Source: Bacillota bacterium (lineage in GTDB: Bacteria > Bacillota > Clostridia > Lachnospirales > Lachnospiraceae). From it: DNA of 64,000 nt. Position 1 is the first letter of the stretch. Each line of letters opens with the position of its first letter. Made by a program: the position numbers and the translations under genes. Shown here one piece after another: positions 8,988-18,119 of the stretch. The notes beneath the pieces are model-generated. The model was not told the origin of the DNA, did not search any database, and saw only the letters and a program-made list of their open reading frames with translations. The stretch spans positions 72,241-136,240 of the forward strand of contig JAEWAK010000017.1 in the NCBI GenBank assembly GCA_023391695.1. Direction: 5' to 3'.

Positions 8988-9326
8988 ATGATTACAAATT
9001 TACCGCAGGTTATTGAAAGTTATTTTAGTGCATCCAATGCTTATGACAGCAGGAGGCTTAAGGAATGTTTTACGGAAGATGCCCTTCTTATTGATGAGGA
9101 AAAGGAACATCACGGACCGGACGAAATTGATAAACAAATTACCGGTACAAACCTGGAGGCACAGGTTAAAAACCAGGTTATAAAAGTAACTGAGGAAAAA
9201 GGAGCGGTCATTGTTACTGCTATTGTTTCCGGCAATTTCGACGGAAGTCCGGTTCCCCTGGATTTTTGGTTTACCCTTCAGGAACAGAAAATCAAGAGGC
9301 TTGAGATAGTTCTTTCCAAGCCTTGA
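8988..9326 (+). CDS. SnoaL/NTF2-like small protein
   Basis: 112 residues with the NTF2-fold pattern: an N-terminal helix (LPQVIESYFSASNAYD), the FTEDALLIDEEKEHHG segment typical of SnoaL-like 'steroid isomerase' folds, and C-terminal beta strands ending FWFTLQEQKIKRLEIV. Members are isomerases, cyclases or ligand-binding proteins; no specific function can be assigned. AGGGAG site upstream, terminator downstream, so probably monocistronic. Confidence 0.8.
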   Translation: MITNLPQVIESYFSASNAYDSRRLKECFTEDALLIDEEKEHHGPDEIDKQITGTNLEAQVKNQVIKVTEEKGAVIVTAIVSGNFDGSPVPLDFWFTLQEQKIKRLEIVLSKP

Positions 9327-9429
9327 AATTAGGGATGATATTATTAAGTTATGTAACAGGTTAGAGCATGCAGCAAAGTGGAATGATCGTAACACTTTGA
9401 CGAATTGTATAGCGGTCATTTACTGTCTA

Positions 9430-9470
9430 ATCAAAGTTAATCTTAAAAGTACTTTAGGATTAACTTTGAT
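9430..9470 (+). terminator. Strong terminator after the SnoaL-like gene
   Basis: A perfect 13-bp stem ATCAAAGTTAATC / GATTAACTTTGAT followed by TTATTTTATT. Confidence 0.85.
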
Positions 9471-9542
9471 TTATTTTATTCTTTGACTATTTTAGTTTTC
9501 CTGTCATAAAATAATAATAATATATGGTTTCATGAGGTCTTA

Positions 9543-10829
9543 ATGATTATACATGTAGTCCAACCAGGCGAAACGATACAGTCAATAGCAGATGAATATG
9601 GGGTAAATTCAGCCAGATTAATTCAGGATAATGATTTAACGAATCCGGATAACCTGGCAGTCGGCCAGACTATTGTCATAGTTTATCCCAGACAGGTCCA
9701 CACCGTACAGGAGGGAGATACCCTGTTAAGTATCGCACAGAGTTACGGTGTAAGTGAATTGCAGTTACTAAGAAACAATCCATATCTTTTAGACCGGGAA
9801 TATATATATCCGGGGGAAACAATTGTCATTGATTATATGGATGAAAAAATAGGTAATATTGTGACAAACGGATATGCTTATCCATATATTGACCTTAAAA
9901 TACTTCAGAAGAACTTGCTTTATTTAACCTATCTGTCCGTATTTAATTATGTGGTTACGTCAAATGGTGAGTTAAATGAAGTGGATGATATGGACATTAT
10001 TAATTTGGCAAAGTCTTACGGGGTTGCACCTATTATGGTACTGTCAAATGTAACCGAGGCAGGTAACATAGACCGGGAAATGCTGCACTACATATTAAAC
10101 AATCCGGATTTCAGGAATAATTTAACGGATAATATCCTCAATGTTTTAAGGACAAAAGGTTATTATGGAATTAATATTGATACTCCATACATTATGACAG
10201 AAGACAGGCAATTATATTTTAATTTTATTTCTGAAATTACGGAAAGGTTACACAGCGAAGGATTTAAAGTATTTGTTACAATTACACCGAATTCTTTTGA
10301 ACTGGAAGCCGGAACAACCTACGAAGCGGTAGATTATTCGCCGCTGGGGCAGATAACCGACGGCATTATGATTTTATCTTACTCCTGGGGATATACATCG
10401 GAGATACCGGTAGAATCTATTCCATTTTATATACTGGTACTTTTATTAGAGTATGTTTTAACACAGATACCGGCAGAAAAAATCATGATCGGTATTTCAA
10501 GTATAGGGTACATATGGCAGCTGCCTTACATGCCGGGAGTCTCAACCGCTAATTCCATAAGCAATACCAATGCCGTACAGCTGGCAAGTGATGTGGGGGC
10601 GGTAATCAATTATAATCCCAATAACCTGTCTTCCTATTTTTATGTAACGGATACCGATAATTATTTGGTTTATTTCCATGATGTAAGAGGGGTGGATACT
10701 TCCCTGAGGGTAGTTACGGAACATGGTCTTATGGGGATTGGGATCTGGAATATTATGTACTATCTTGCCCAAACCTTTTTACTGATTAATACCCAATATA
10801 ATATAGACAGTGTTTACCTTGGCAGCTGA
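9543..10829 (+). CDS. LysM-LysM-GH18 spore-type peptidoglycan-binding protein with altered catalytic motif
   Basis: 428 residues: two LysM repeats (about 3-47 and 52-97) and a GH18-like TIM barrel (~100-425) of the YaaH/SleL kind. Features shared with that group include ILSYSWGY and the C-terminal GIWNIMYY. No signal peptide, as in YaaH/SleL. The GH18 catalytic motif DGxNxDxE reads YGINIDTPY: Asp213 is kept but the proton-donor Glu position is Pro215. The protein may therefore bind but not cleave cortex glycan. GAGGT precedes the ATG. A CATAAAATA sequence at 9506-9514 resembles a sigma-K -10 box, but this is weak. Confidence 0.88.
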   Translation: MIIHVVQPGETIQSIADEYGVNSARLIQDNDLTNPDNLAVGQTIVIVYPRQVHTVQEGDTLLSIAQSYGVSELQLLRNNPYLLDREYIYPGETIVIDYMDEKIGNIVTNGYAYPYIDLKILQKNLLYLTYLSVFNYVVTSNGELNEVDDMDIINLAKSYGVAPIMVLSNVTEAGNIDREMLHYILNNPDFRNNLTDNILNVLRTKGYYGINIDTPYIMTEDRQLYFNFISEITERLHSEGFKVFVTITPNSFELEAGTTYEAVDYSPLGQITDGIMILSYSWGYTSEIPVESIPFYILVLLLEYVLTQIPAEKIMIGISSIGYIWQLPYMPGVSTANSISNTNAVQLASDVGAVINYNPNNLSSYFYVTDTDNYLVYFHDVRGVDTSLRVVTEHGLMGIGIWNIMYYLAQTFLLINTQYNIDSVYLGS

Positions 10830-11043
10830 TCATCAGCTGGCAAAACAGGCAAAGACGACAAATGCCGATTTTACTGGAATTATGCCGGTGGGGGACGAAA
10901 TAGGTCAAGGCCCAGTGTGAAAGAAAATTCCAGGATAACCAGACAGGACAAGATTAAATTTAGTATAAAATTTTGGCTCCTACAGAATAATAGTGTTGTA
11001 GTTTATTTATGAATGCTATAAACAAAAAAGAGAGGAACAACCT

Positions 11044-11256
11044 ATGGAAAGTGTAAGACTTAACATCGAAGGGTTACAGGATGATGAGACACAGGCTAAA
11101 GTCAGGAACCAACTGGAAGGCATAGTAGGTGTGAAGGGCGTATCTTTAAGTGCGGGCCAGAATTATGTGGACATAAATTATGACGAGCAGACATCGTCCC
11201 AGGAAATTAATAACCATTTACAAAATAATGGGTACAAAGTAACGGATATAACGTAA
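11044..11256 (+). CDS. Small HMA-fold protein without the metal-binding CxxC
   Basis: 70 residues with the beta-alpha-beta-beta-alpha-beta pattern of heavy-metal-associated domains (VRLNIEGL...GVKGVSLSAGQNYVDINYDE...INNHLQNNGYKV). The loop where copper chaperones carry CxxC has no cysteine, so classical copper binding is unlikely. GAGAGG precedes the ATG. Similar Cys-less HMA proteins occur in Clostridia, with unknown role. Confidence 0.75.
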   Translation: MESVRLNIEGLQDDETQAKVRNQLEGIVGVKGVSLSAGQNYVDINYDEQTSSQEINNHLQNNGYKVTDIT

Positions 11257-11308
11257 TAAATAAGATTTATGCCGGGATAAAAGTTATATAGGAGTCCATT
11301 TGTAAAAA

Positions 11309-11339
11309 GGGTGCTGCCGGGGACTTGCGGACAGCGCCC
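11309..11339 (-). terminator. Terminator of the NlpC/P60 gene
   Basis: On the minus strand GGGCGCTG...CAGCACCC (one G-U pair) is followed by TTTTT. It lies 20 nt beyond the NlpC/P60 stop. Confidence 0.75.
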
Positions 11340-11358
11340 TGAATTGTATTCTTACTTA

Positions 11359-11799
11359 TCAGTCAATATAACTGACTGCTTTATATGGTTGTCTGTAATT
11401 ATAATCGGATACCCGGATGCCCGTGCTGGAAGAGCTTGCAGAAATCACCTTGTCATCGCCGATATATAGGGCAACATGATTTATGGTGCCGTTTTTTCTA
11501 TAAAATATCAGGTCTCCGGGTTTAATATTATCAAGGGAAACTTTTTTTCCACCGGCTGCCTGTGCCCTTGAGGTTCTAGGTATGCTGATACCCTTATCCC
11601 TGAATACGGATTGTGCGAATCCGGAACAGTCAGCCCCATTCGTCAAACTGGTTCCACCCCAGACATAGGGATTGCCTTCAAATTCCAGTGCATACTCTAC
11701 AATCTCATTCCGGATGGAAGAGGAATTCATATCGGGTTTTGAGGAGTATATATTAAAATTAACCGGTTTATCAGAGGCTTTTATTTTTTGGGATTTCAT
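11359..11799 (-). CDS. NlpC/P60-family cell-wall endopeptidase
   Basis: 146 residues. The catalytic Cys is in GADCSGFAQSVF, the His in INHVALYIG, and the core starts NPYVWGGTS, all diagnostic of NlpC/P60 D,L-endopeptidases that cut the gamma-D-Glu-diamino acid bond. There is no signal peptide or wall-binding domain, so it would act in the cytoplasm/forespore or be exported otherwise. GAAAGGA precedes the ATG. It lies in a block of wall-modifying genes (LysM-GH18, deacetylase). The 274-nt gap to the next gene shows nothing I can assign. Confidence 0.9.
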   Translation of the reverse strand: MKSQKIKASDKPVNFNIYSSKPDMNSSSIRNEIVEYALEFEGNPYVWGGTSLTNGADCSGFAQSVFRDKGISIPRTSRAQAAGGKKVSLDNIKPGDLIFYRKNGTINHVALYIGDDKVISASSSSTGIRVSDYNYRQPYKAVSYID

Positions 11800-12073
11800 A
11801 TTCCTTTCATCACCTTAATTCCATGTCTTTCCTGATAGCTTCGAATATATCCGAAACGGAAGACTTTCTTTACAGATCAAATAAAAATTGCTCGATTAAA
11901 CGAATAAAGCCATAGCTTATCAGTATCCTCAAACAGCAGTTATACAGCCTGGAAATCCGGTTAATTTCTTTATATATCCATATTATTTTATGTTTTATTG
12001 TAAAATTCGTTACTGACAGATATACCCCTTTCTATTTTTGTGTTTCACTCCATATTCTAAACAGATTATATAA

Positions 12074-12958
12074 TTAATCGTTCTTGTATTTAATTGTTTT
12101 CATTCCGCCCTGTATTAATTTATCAATGGGCTGGTTATGGGAACGGCATATTCTTTTTAAACCGAAAAGGGTTTCAGGATCGTTACTGATGAGATTCACA
12201 CCGTATGTACAGGAAAGAGTAGCCTTAAAGCCTAATTTTTTTATGATATTCTCCGTCAGGTCATTATATTTTCCATAGGGATAGGTAAAAGTAGAGGGGG
12301 TTTTATTCGTAACCGACGTTACTTTTTCCTGTAAGGTACTGAGGTCTTCCGTTATGACTGCCTCATAATGGGTCGTGGATTCACTTTCCATTTTGTAACA
12401 GCCATACCGTCCGCCTTTGATTCTGTGTAAGTTATAGGAATGGTTTTGGATTTCAACCAAGCCAGATTGATCCATTTCATAAATATGATCCCAGGTTATA
12501 ACGGCATAATTAATATTCTCGTCAAATACTTTTGAATAATCATCCGTGCTTTTTCCCACTATGGATAATACAATCTTGGAATTATATTTTTTTAATAACG
12601 GAAATACATATTTGTAGATACTTATGGAACCATCGTCAAAAGATAAAATTATAGGGTTTTCCGGCAGGGGTTTACCGTTATACACATATTCGATTAAATC
12701 GGACATGGTTATTGTGGAATAATTATTTTCCGTTAAATACTTTAAATCGCTTTCAAATTCGTAAGGGCTGATTACATCTTTACCAAAGTTATTGTTCTTA
12801 ACCTGGTGATACATCATGATAGGTACGCATACCAGCTGCTTATCGGAAGATACCGCATATATATCTATTAAGTTCCTTGCGATCGAAATAATCAGAAGAA
12901 TAAATATTAAGATTATTAAAAAGGTTTTACGGTATTTTTTATTAATAATTTTAAACAT
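12074..12958 (-). CDS. Membrane-anchored polysaccharide deacetylase (NodB domain)
   Basis: 294 residues from the ATG at 12958; the in-frame ATG at 12970 is also possible, but GGTGG lies better before 12958. One N-terminal transmembrane segment (LIILIFILLIISIA) anchors an extracellular NodB domain. It has the VPIMMYHQV opening, the metal Asp in ILSFDDGS, the His pair in NHSYNLH, and the TYPYGKYN strand. The YHQV opening resembles PgaB/IcaB-type N-deacetylases more than PdaA. Probable substrate is N-acetylglucosamine polymer or peptidoglycan. Confidence 0.87.
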   Translation of the reverse strand: MFKIINKKYRKTFLIILIFILLIISIARNLIDIYAVSSDKQLVCVPIMMYHQVKNNNFGKDVISPYEFESDLKYLTENNYSTITMSDLIEYVYNGKPLPENPIILSFDDGSISIYKYVFPLLKKYNSKIVLSIVGKSTDDYSKVFDENINYAVITWDHIYEMDQSGLVEIQNHSYNLHRIKGGRYGCYKMESESTTHYEAVITEDLSTLQEKVTSVTNKTPSTFTYPYGKYNDLTENIIKKLGFKATLSCTYGVNLISNDPETLFGLKRICRSHNQPIDKLIQGGMKTIKYKND

Positions 12959-13063
12959 ATGGGCCACCATTGGAAGTTATCTTTAATAGTAGTATATGAT
13001 TTAAATGTATGTACATAGTCTGTTATTTTAGAATTTAGTTCATTTTGTTCTAAATGCTTTAGA

Positions 13064-13165
13064 AATGAAAACGTTTCATTTCGGCGGACGCCGAAGTCGC
13101 AAGAGGAAGGTTGATACTAAGGTGACGGTGCATCAGAGCCAGAGTTTGCCTTGGCAAACTCTTTA
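13064..13165. repeat. Hairpin cluster between aspA and the deacetylase
   Basis: Three inverted repeats: AATGAAA-ACG-TTTCATT (13064-13080), CGGCG-GA-CGCCG (about 13083-13094) and GAGTTTGCC-TT-GGCAAACTC (about 13144-13163). The last stem is the same as that at about 3491-3510 with the loop inverted. It could terminate aspA, but the sequence after it on that strand is not U-rich. Confidence 0.5.
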
Positions 13166-13173
13166 TTCCGATG

Positions 13174-14490
13174 TCATTTTTGAAGCATTTCATTAAGGAG
13201 CTGCTTAGCCTTTTCCGTATTGCCGCCGCATTGTTCCAGAACCTGGCTTACGGTATCATATCCAAGCTTTATAGTGTATTCCGTGGCAAAGGCAAAGGAG
13301 GAGTTAAGTAATGCCGTACATTTCATGGCATTTGGTTCTATCACTTCAATACATTTTTCCCTGAATAGTTGAACGGATTGACTTAAGAGTTCAAGGCTTT
13401 CCAGCAGGGAATCCGCAATAAGAGGAAGAAATGCATTGAGTTCAAATTCGCCGTGGGCAGCCGCTGTGGAAATTGCAAAATCATTTGCCATAGTACGCAG
13501 GGATACCTGAATAACCATTTCCGGAATTACGGGATTTACTTTTCCGGGCATAATGGTACTTCCCAGCTGCATGGGCTTTAACCGGATTTCACCGATGGCA
13601 TTGGAATTCATTAAACGCAGGTCACCTGCAATTTTCATCAAATTTACCGCCAGTGCTTTTAAAAGGCCGGAAACTTCAACAAAAACGTCATTATTCTGGG
13701 TAATATCCAGAGGATATTCCGATACGGCAAGCCCTATGCCGGTCATGCTTCTTAAGGTTTCGATAATACCGAAACGGTACTGTTTACCCGCATTCGTACC
13801 GGTTCCGATGGCAGTTCCGCCGATATTGACCTGACGAAGCCGTTCTTCCACTTTATAGAGCCGCCACCTGTCCCGTGCAATTGCCTGGGCATAGGCGCCG
13901 AATTCCCCGCCCAGGGTAACGGGAATGGCATCCATTAACTCCGTTCTGCCAACCTTTTTAATCGAATCAAATTCGTTTTCTTTTTTCTGGAGGGCTTCCT
14001 GCAGTTTGGCGCATTCCTCGCTTAATTTTCGTAAGGTATCGATTGCGGCAATGCGCAAAGCCGTTGGATATACATCGTTGGTGGACTGGCCCCGGTTTAC
14101 GTCATCCAGGGGATGAATCTTATCATAAGATCCAAGGGGGTGGCCTATTTGCCTCAAGGCCAGGTTGGCAATCACCTCGTTTACATTCATATTGGTTGAT
14201 GTACCGGCACCGCCCTGTAAAGCCTGGGTAATGAATTGGTCATCTGCCTCACCTGCAAGTATACGGTCACAGGCACTTATGACCGCGGGGTAGATCCCTT
14301 TGGAATCGGCCCCGGTATTGATATAAGTAATTGCCGCTGCCTTTTTTATCTTAACAATGGAATAAATAAGACGAAGATTTGTGGTTTTATGGTTTAATTT
14401 AAAATTTTCGCAGGCCCGTTTGGTCTGAAGACCATATAGCTCATCATCATTCAATTCTGCCTGGCCTAATTTATCGGATTCTTTTCTCAT
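13174..14490 (-). CDS. aspA: Aspartate ammonia-lyase
   Basis: 438 residues of the aspartase/fumarase superfamily, with the signature GSTIMPGKVNP at Gly310-Pro320, GGAGTSTNMNVNEV and the RGQSTNDVYP segment. It converts aspartate to fumarate plus ammonium; fumarase C is the alternative, but overall similarity favours aspartase. The ATG at 14490 is preceded by GGAGTTTAAT, which belongs to the leader element described next; a longer in-frame extension to 14523 has no ribosome site. It lies 174 nt downstream of hydF on the same strand. aspA neighbours hyd maturation genes in several anaerobes, suggesting a link with H-cluster assembly. Confidence 0.88.
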   Translation of the reverse strand: MRKESDKLGQAELNDDELYGLQTKRACENFKLNHKTTNLRLIYSIVKIKKAAAITYINTGADSKGIYPAVISACDRILAGEADDQFITQALQGGAGTSTNMNVNEVIANLALRQIGHPLGSYDKIHPLDDVNRGQSTNDVYPTALRIAAIDTLRKLSEECAKLQEALQKKENEFDSIKKVGRTELMDAIPVTLGGEFGAYAQAIARDRWRLYKVEERLRQVNIGGTAIGTGTNAGKQYRFGIIETLRSMTGIGLAVSEYPLDITQNNDVFVEVSGLLKALAVNLMKIAGDLRLMNSNAIGEIRLKPMQLGSTIMPGKVNPVIPEMVIQVSLRTMANDFAISTAAAHGEFELNAFLPLIADSLLESLELLSQSVQLFREKCIEVIEPNAMKCTALLNSSFAFATEYTIKLGYDTVSQVLEQCGGNTEKAKQLLNEMLQK

Positions 14491-14563
14491 ATTAAACTCC
14501 AATCTGTGCGCTCCGGCGCACATACAAATCAGGATGTTGAAAAAACTGTTTTTGTTTTTTGAA
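14491..14563 (-). promoter_or_regulatory. Leader element copy 1 (upstream of aspA)
   Basis: Read on the minus strand, it has an A-run/T-run hairpin (AAAAAAC...GTTTTTT), then CATCCTGATTTGTATGT, a hairpin GTGCGC-CGGA-GCGCAC, and AGATTGGAGTT whose GGAG is the aspA ribosome site. Copies at 22072-22143 and 49698-49769 have the same order. A partial coding frame in it is closed by TAA just before the aspA ATG. Confidence 0.75.
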
Positions 14564-14663
14564 CCTGGTTCCCATGGACCGCATAAACCGGCTTCTACTG
14601 CCGCTGCAACAAATCAGCCGTAAGGCAGAACTGCAACCTGCCGCCAGGCTAGGCGGAATGTTT

Positions 14664-15875
14664 TTATCCGATTTCGTTAAGTACCGCTTCAAGATGAGGG
14701 AAGATTTTAAGGCTGCGTTTCAGGATACCCTGCATGTAGGCTATGGTCACGCCGTAATTGGTGATCGGTATGCCCTGGTCGGCGGCACACTTCATGCGGT
14801 AACGTACTTCCCGTTCGTTAAGCATACATCCGCCACAGTGGACAATCATCTTATAAGGGGTAAGATCTTCAGGAAACTCTGTCCCGGAGGTAAATTCAAA
14901 GGTAATATTTTTGCCGGTATAGTTTTTCATCCAGCGGGGAATTTTAACCGTCCCGATATCATCACACTGGCGGTGATGGGAGCAGCCCTCTGATATCAGC
15001 ACTTTATCCCCGTCTTCTAATTTCTGGACGGCCGCAACCCCTTTTACTGCAGTATCCAGGAGACCTTTATAGCGTGCCATCAGGATTGAGAAGGAGGTCA
15101 GGGGGATATGTCCGGGGGTATCGGCAGATACTTTTGCAAAAACCTGACTGTCGGTAATGACCATCGCCGGCTCTTTGCCAAGGTTAAGAAGGGTTTCCCT
15201 GAGTTCATATTCCTTAACTACGATTGCGGTGGCATCGGCTTCCAGTATATCCCGTATGGTCTGCTGCTGGGGTAAAATCAGTCTCCCCTTGGGTGCGGCT
15301 TTATCTATGGGAGTTACAAGTACAACGAAGTCGGAAGGATGAAGCAGATCCCCGACTATTTTTAATTTTTCATCCTCTGCGGATGTCAAATGTGCTATTT
15401 TTTCTTTTAATTCATGTATTCCCGTTAATTGTTCCGCGCTGACATATATTTCGTTCGTTTTGGCAGTGGGTATGGTATCAAGTAAATCTATTTTATTGTA
15501 AACAATAAGGTAAGGTACTTCTTTGGCCAGAAAGGTATTTACAAGATCAAGGTCTTTCGCCTGCATTCCTTCAAGGGCATCCACGACAAGCACTGCAATA
15601 TCCGCTTTGTTTAACACCTGCTTTGCCTTTTTTACACGCAGCTCTCCAAGGCCACCTTCATCATCAATACCCGGCGTGTCAATTATCATGACCGGTCCCA
15701 TTGGGAGTAATTCCATTGCCTTATAAACCGGGTCGGTGGTCGTTCCTTTTACATCGGATACAACAGCAAGGGCTTGTCCCGTAACGGCATTGACCAGGCT
15801 TGATTTTCCGGCATTTCTCCTGCCGAAAAAACCGATGTGTATTCTATTTGCGGATGGGGTTTCATTAAGTCCCAT
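14664..15875 (-). CDS. hydF: [FeFe]-hydrogenase maturation GTPase HydF
   Basis: 403 residues. The N-terminal GTPase domain has GRRNAGKSSLVNA (P-loop), GTTTDPV (switch), DTPG and NKID. The middle is a dimerisation domain. The C-terminal domain carries the HydF cluster motif CxH...HCGGC (CSHH and HCGGCMLNE). HydF is the scaffold on which the diiron subcluster of the H-cluster is finished before transfer to the hydrogenase. I start at the ATG 15875 because GGAGGT precedes it; the ATG at 15890 lies on that site. hydE and hydG are not in the window. Transcribed towards aspA. Confidence 0.95.
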   Translation of the reverse strand: MGLNETPSANRIHIGFFGRRNAGKSSLVNAVTGQALAVVSDVKGTTTDPVYKAMELLPMGPVMIIDTPGIDDEGGLGELRVKKAKQVLNKADIAVLVVDALEGMQAKDLDLVNTFLAKEVPYLIVYNKIDLLDTIPTAKTNEIYVSAEQLTGIHELKEKIAHLTSAEDEKLKIVGDLLHPSDFVVLVTPIDKAAPKGRLILPQQQTIRDILEADATAIVVKEYELRETLLNLGKEPAMVITDSQVFAKVSADTPGHIPLTSFSILMARYKGLLDTAVKGVAAVQKLEDGDKVLISEGCSHHRQCDDIGTVKIPRWMKNYTGKNITFEFTSGTEFPEDLTPYKMIVHCGGCMLNEREVRYRMKCAADQGIPITNYGVTIAYMQGILKRSLKIFPHLEAVLNEIG

Positions 15876-16047
15876 AAGTAGTACCTCCATTCAGGGGAAT
15901 TCCCTTGTATGTTTTTTATCATAAAAAATACGCCCGGCAAAGGACGCAAAAAATACATCTATTAGAATTTGCCTTTCGCCTTAATATAATTTTGGCGTCA
16001 GAAGAAAATGACGGTTTGCCGCAGGAATCCCCGCAACACATGAATTT

Positions 16048-16076
16048 ATTATATCATTCCCCAAAATCCATGTCAA
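16048..16076 (-). promoter_or_regulatory. Consensus sigma-A promoter of hydF-aspA with a long leader
   Basis: On the minus strand TTGACA (16071-16076), 17 bp, TATAAT (16048-16053): a perfect consensus. The start site near 16041 leaves about 165 nt of leader before hydF. The leader contains TTGCGGGG...CCTGCGGCAA and a GGCAAA...TTTGCC stem followed at a short distance by TTTTTT, which could act as an attenuator. The 386-nt gap 15876-16261 holds this and the divergent promoter below. Confidence 0.8.
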
Positions 16077-16128
16077 TTGATACCTGCGTAACGGCGCGAC
16101 AAACCCAGGTAGGTATATTTTTATGCTA

Positions 16129-16157
16129 TTGCTTATTCATAATAACCCCTATATAAT
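16129..16157 (+). promoter_or_regulatory. Promoter of the ketopantoate-reductase-like gene
   Basis: TTGCTT (16129-16134), 17 bp, TATAAT (16152-16157), about 100 nt before the ATG at 16262. Confidence 0.6.
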
Positions 16158-16261
16158 GGAAATATAAATGGTATTTAATCGGAATAGACTGCAATCCGGC
16201 AGAACATTAACAGGAAAAAGGCCGGAGGGATAATGACTCAAAAGAGAGGAAAATCAATTAT

Positions 16262-17221
16262 ATGAAAATGAAAAAGGTAACCTTAATAGGATTAGGGGCA
16301 ATGGGAGTATTCTTTGCACCAAAGTTAGAGAAATATCTGGGTAAGGAGAATTTCAGGGTACTTGCCGATGGGGCACGCAGGCAAAGGCTGCAGGCCAGTG
16401 GTGTAACGGTTAATGGTGTCAGACACCGGTTTACAATTATTAGCCCCGGACAAGCCGGTGACGCAGCCGACCTGATTATTATGGCCGTAAAAGATACCGG
16501 ACTGGCACAGGCTATTGAGGATATCCGGAATCAGGTGGGACCTCATACCCAGATCCTGTGTGTTATGAATGGAATAGACAGCGAGGAAAAGATTGCGGCA
16601 GTCTATGGATGGGAACACGTTATTTATTCCTATATGAGGGTTTCCATTGTCATGAAAGACGGAATTGCCGACTTTGATCCCGAAATGGGAAAGGTATACT
16701 TTGGAGAAGCAAAAAATGAGGAATTGACCGAAAGAGTAAAAGCGGTGAAAGAATTATTTGACGCCTGTGATATCCGTTACAATATTGAAGCGGACATGAT
16801 CCGGGGGATGTGGTTTAAATTTATGTGTAATATCGGGGAAAATATGACCTGTGCCATGCTTGGTATCCCTTTTGGGGCCTATCAGGTAAGCGGCCACGCG
16901 AATACAATACGTCGGGGTGCCATGTGGGAGGTAATTAAAATTGCAAACCGCCTCGGCATCGATTTGGGCGAAAAGGACATAGAGTACCAGGAAACTACCA
17001 TTAAAAGGTTACCTTTTGGAAACAAACCCTCCACTCTGCAGGACCTGGAAAACGGCCGCAGGACGGAGATAGAAATGTTTGCGGGCACAGTGATAAAACT
17101 GGGTGAGGAACTGGGGATCGAAACCCCTTTAAACTGGATGTTTTATCATGGGATCAAAATCCATGAAGAGAAAAATATGGGCAGGTTTGAAGACAAACAA
17201 AACCTCAAAGCCCTTTTCTGA
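16262..17221 (+). CDS. 2-dehydropantoate 2-reductase family protein (PanE/ApbA)
   Basis: 319 residues. The N-terminal NADP-binding motif is LIGLGAMGVFFAPKL, followed by the ApbA segments VMNGIDSEEKI and the C-terminal helical domain with the usual KFMCNIGENM and GRRTEIEMFAG regions. The enzyme reduces ketopantoate to pantoate in coenzyme A synthesis. Several PanE-like paralogues with other substrates occur in Clostridia, and no panB/panC is adjacent, so the exact reaction is uncertain. Confidence 0.85.
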   Translation: MKMKKVTLIGLGAMGVFFAPKLEKYLGKENFRVLADGARRQRLQASGVTVNGVRHRFTIISPGQAGDAADLIIMAVKDTGLAQAIEDIRNQVGPHTQILCVMNGIDSEEKIAAVYGWEHVIYSYMRVSIVMKDGIADFDPEMGKVYFGEAKNEELTERVKAVKELFDACDIRYNIEADMIRGMWFKFMCNIGENMTCAMLGIPFGAYQVSGHANTIRRGAMWEVIKIANRLGIDLGEKDIEYQETTIKRLPFGNKPSTLQDLENGRRTEIEMFAGTVIKLGEELGIETPLNWMFYHGIKIHEEKNMGRFEDKQNLKALF

Positions 17222-17437
17222 TATATATTGCACCTGCTATATGGATATGGTAACATGTGGAAGTACAGTGTTTGGTTGTATCATTCCCTACTGCACAGGG
17301 AATAAATTGTATATAATAAGTTATGAGAATGTAACAAAGAGGAATAAGAATATCCACTCTGATTTTTGGGTTTTGTTTCCTGCAATTAAATGAAAAAAAG
17401 AAAAAACAATATCAGATATATCAGAAAGGCTTACAAT

Positions 17438-18019
17438 ATGAAAAAAAGTTACGGAAGATTACAATATAATTCCCCCGTAACGCTGACATTTGCGTTAATA
17501 TCTCTGGGAGTACTGTTGTTGGGGAATATAACCAAAGGAGAAAGTACAAGCCTGCTTTTTTGCGCCTATAAATCCTCCTGGTCGGATCCACTTACCTATA
17601 TAAGGCTGTTCGGACATGTACTGGGACATGCCGGCTGGGGCCATTTTTCCGGTAATATGGTACTTTTTCTGGTATTAGGTCCAATGCTGGAGGAGAAGTA
17701 CGGTTCAAAACTGCTGCTTGGAATGATTGCTATTACCGCACTGGTATCCGGATTATTTTATGTTATTTTTTATCCCCATAATGCACTGCTTGGTGCCAGC
17801 GGAATCGTATTTATGATGATTGTCCTGTCGTCGGCTGCAGGCATGCAGGAGGGCAGGATACCGATTACCCTCATTCTGGTTGTCGTCATTTACCTGGGGG
17901 GCGAAGTAATAGACAGTATCGGTTCAGAGGATGGAATCGCGCATGCGGCACATATTCTGGGAGGGATCTGCGGAACCGGCTTTGGTTTTTCCGGCATAAG
18001 AAAGCATAAGAGACAGTAA
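17438..18019 (+). CDS. Rhomboid-family intramembrane serine protease
   Basis: 193 residues starting at the ATG 17438, preceded by AGAAAGG; the in-frame ATG at 17390 has no site. About six hydrophobic segments. The rhomboid signature is complete: GHAGWGHFSGNMV (oxyanion-side His/Asn), the nucleophile in GASGIVF and the catalytic His in AHAAHILGG. It cleaves transmembrane substrates within the membrane; the substrate is unknown. Confidence 0.88.
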   Translation: MKKSYGRLQYNSPVTLTFALISLGVLLLGNITKGESTSLLFCAYKSSWSDPLTYIRLFGHVLGHAGWGHFSGNMVLFLVLGPMLEEKYGSKLLLGMIAITALVSGLFYVIFYPHNALLGASGIVFMMIVLSSAAGMQEGRIPITLILVVVIYLGGEVIDSIGSEDGIAHAAHILGGICGTGFGFSGIRKHKRQ

Positions 18020-18119
18020 GGGCGGGCAGGAAAGTACCAATGTAAAATAAACAGGTTAAATAGCAATAAATTTACCAATAAGGGAATATATTTAAAAAAA
18101 ATGATCAGGCAGTTATAAA

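Noticed and set aside
13066..13078. Catabolite-repression cre site
   Set aside because: TGAAAACGTTTCA has 13 rather than 14 positions and fails at the 3' half; it fits a simple hairpin equally well.
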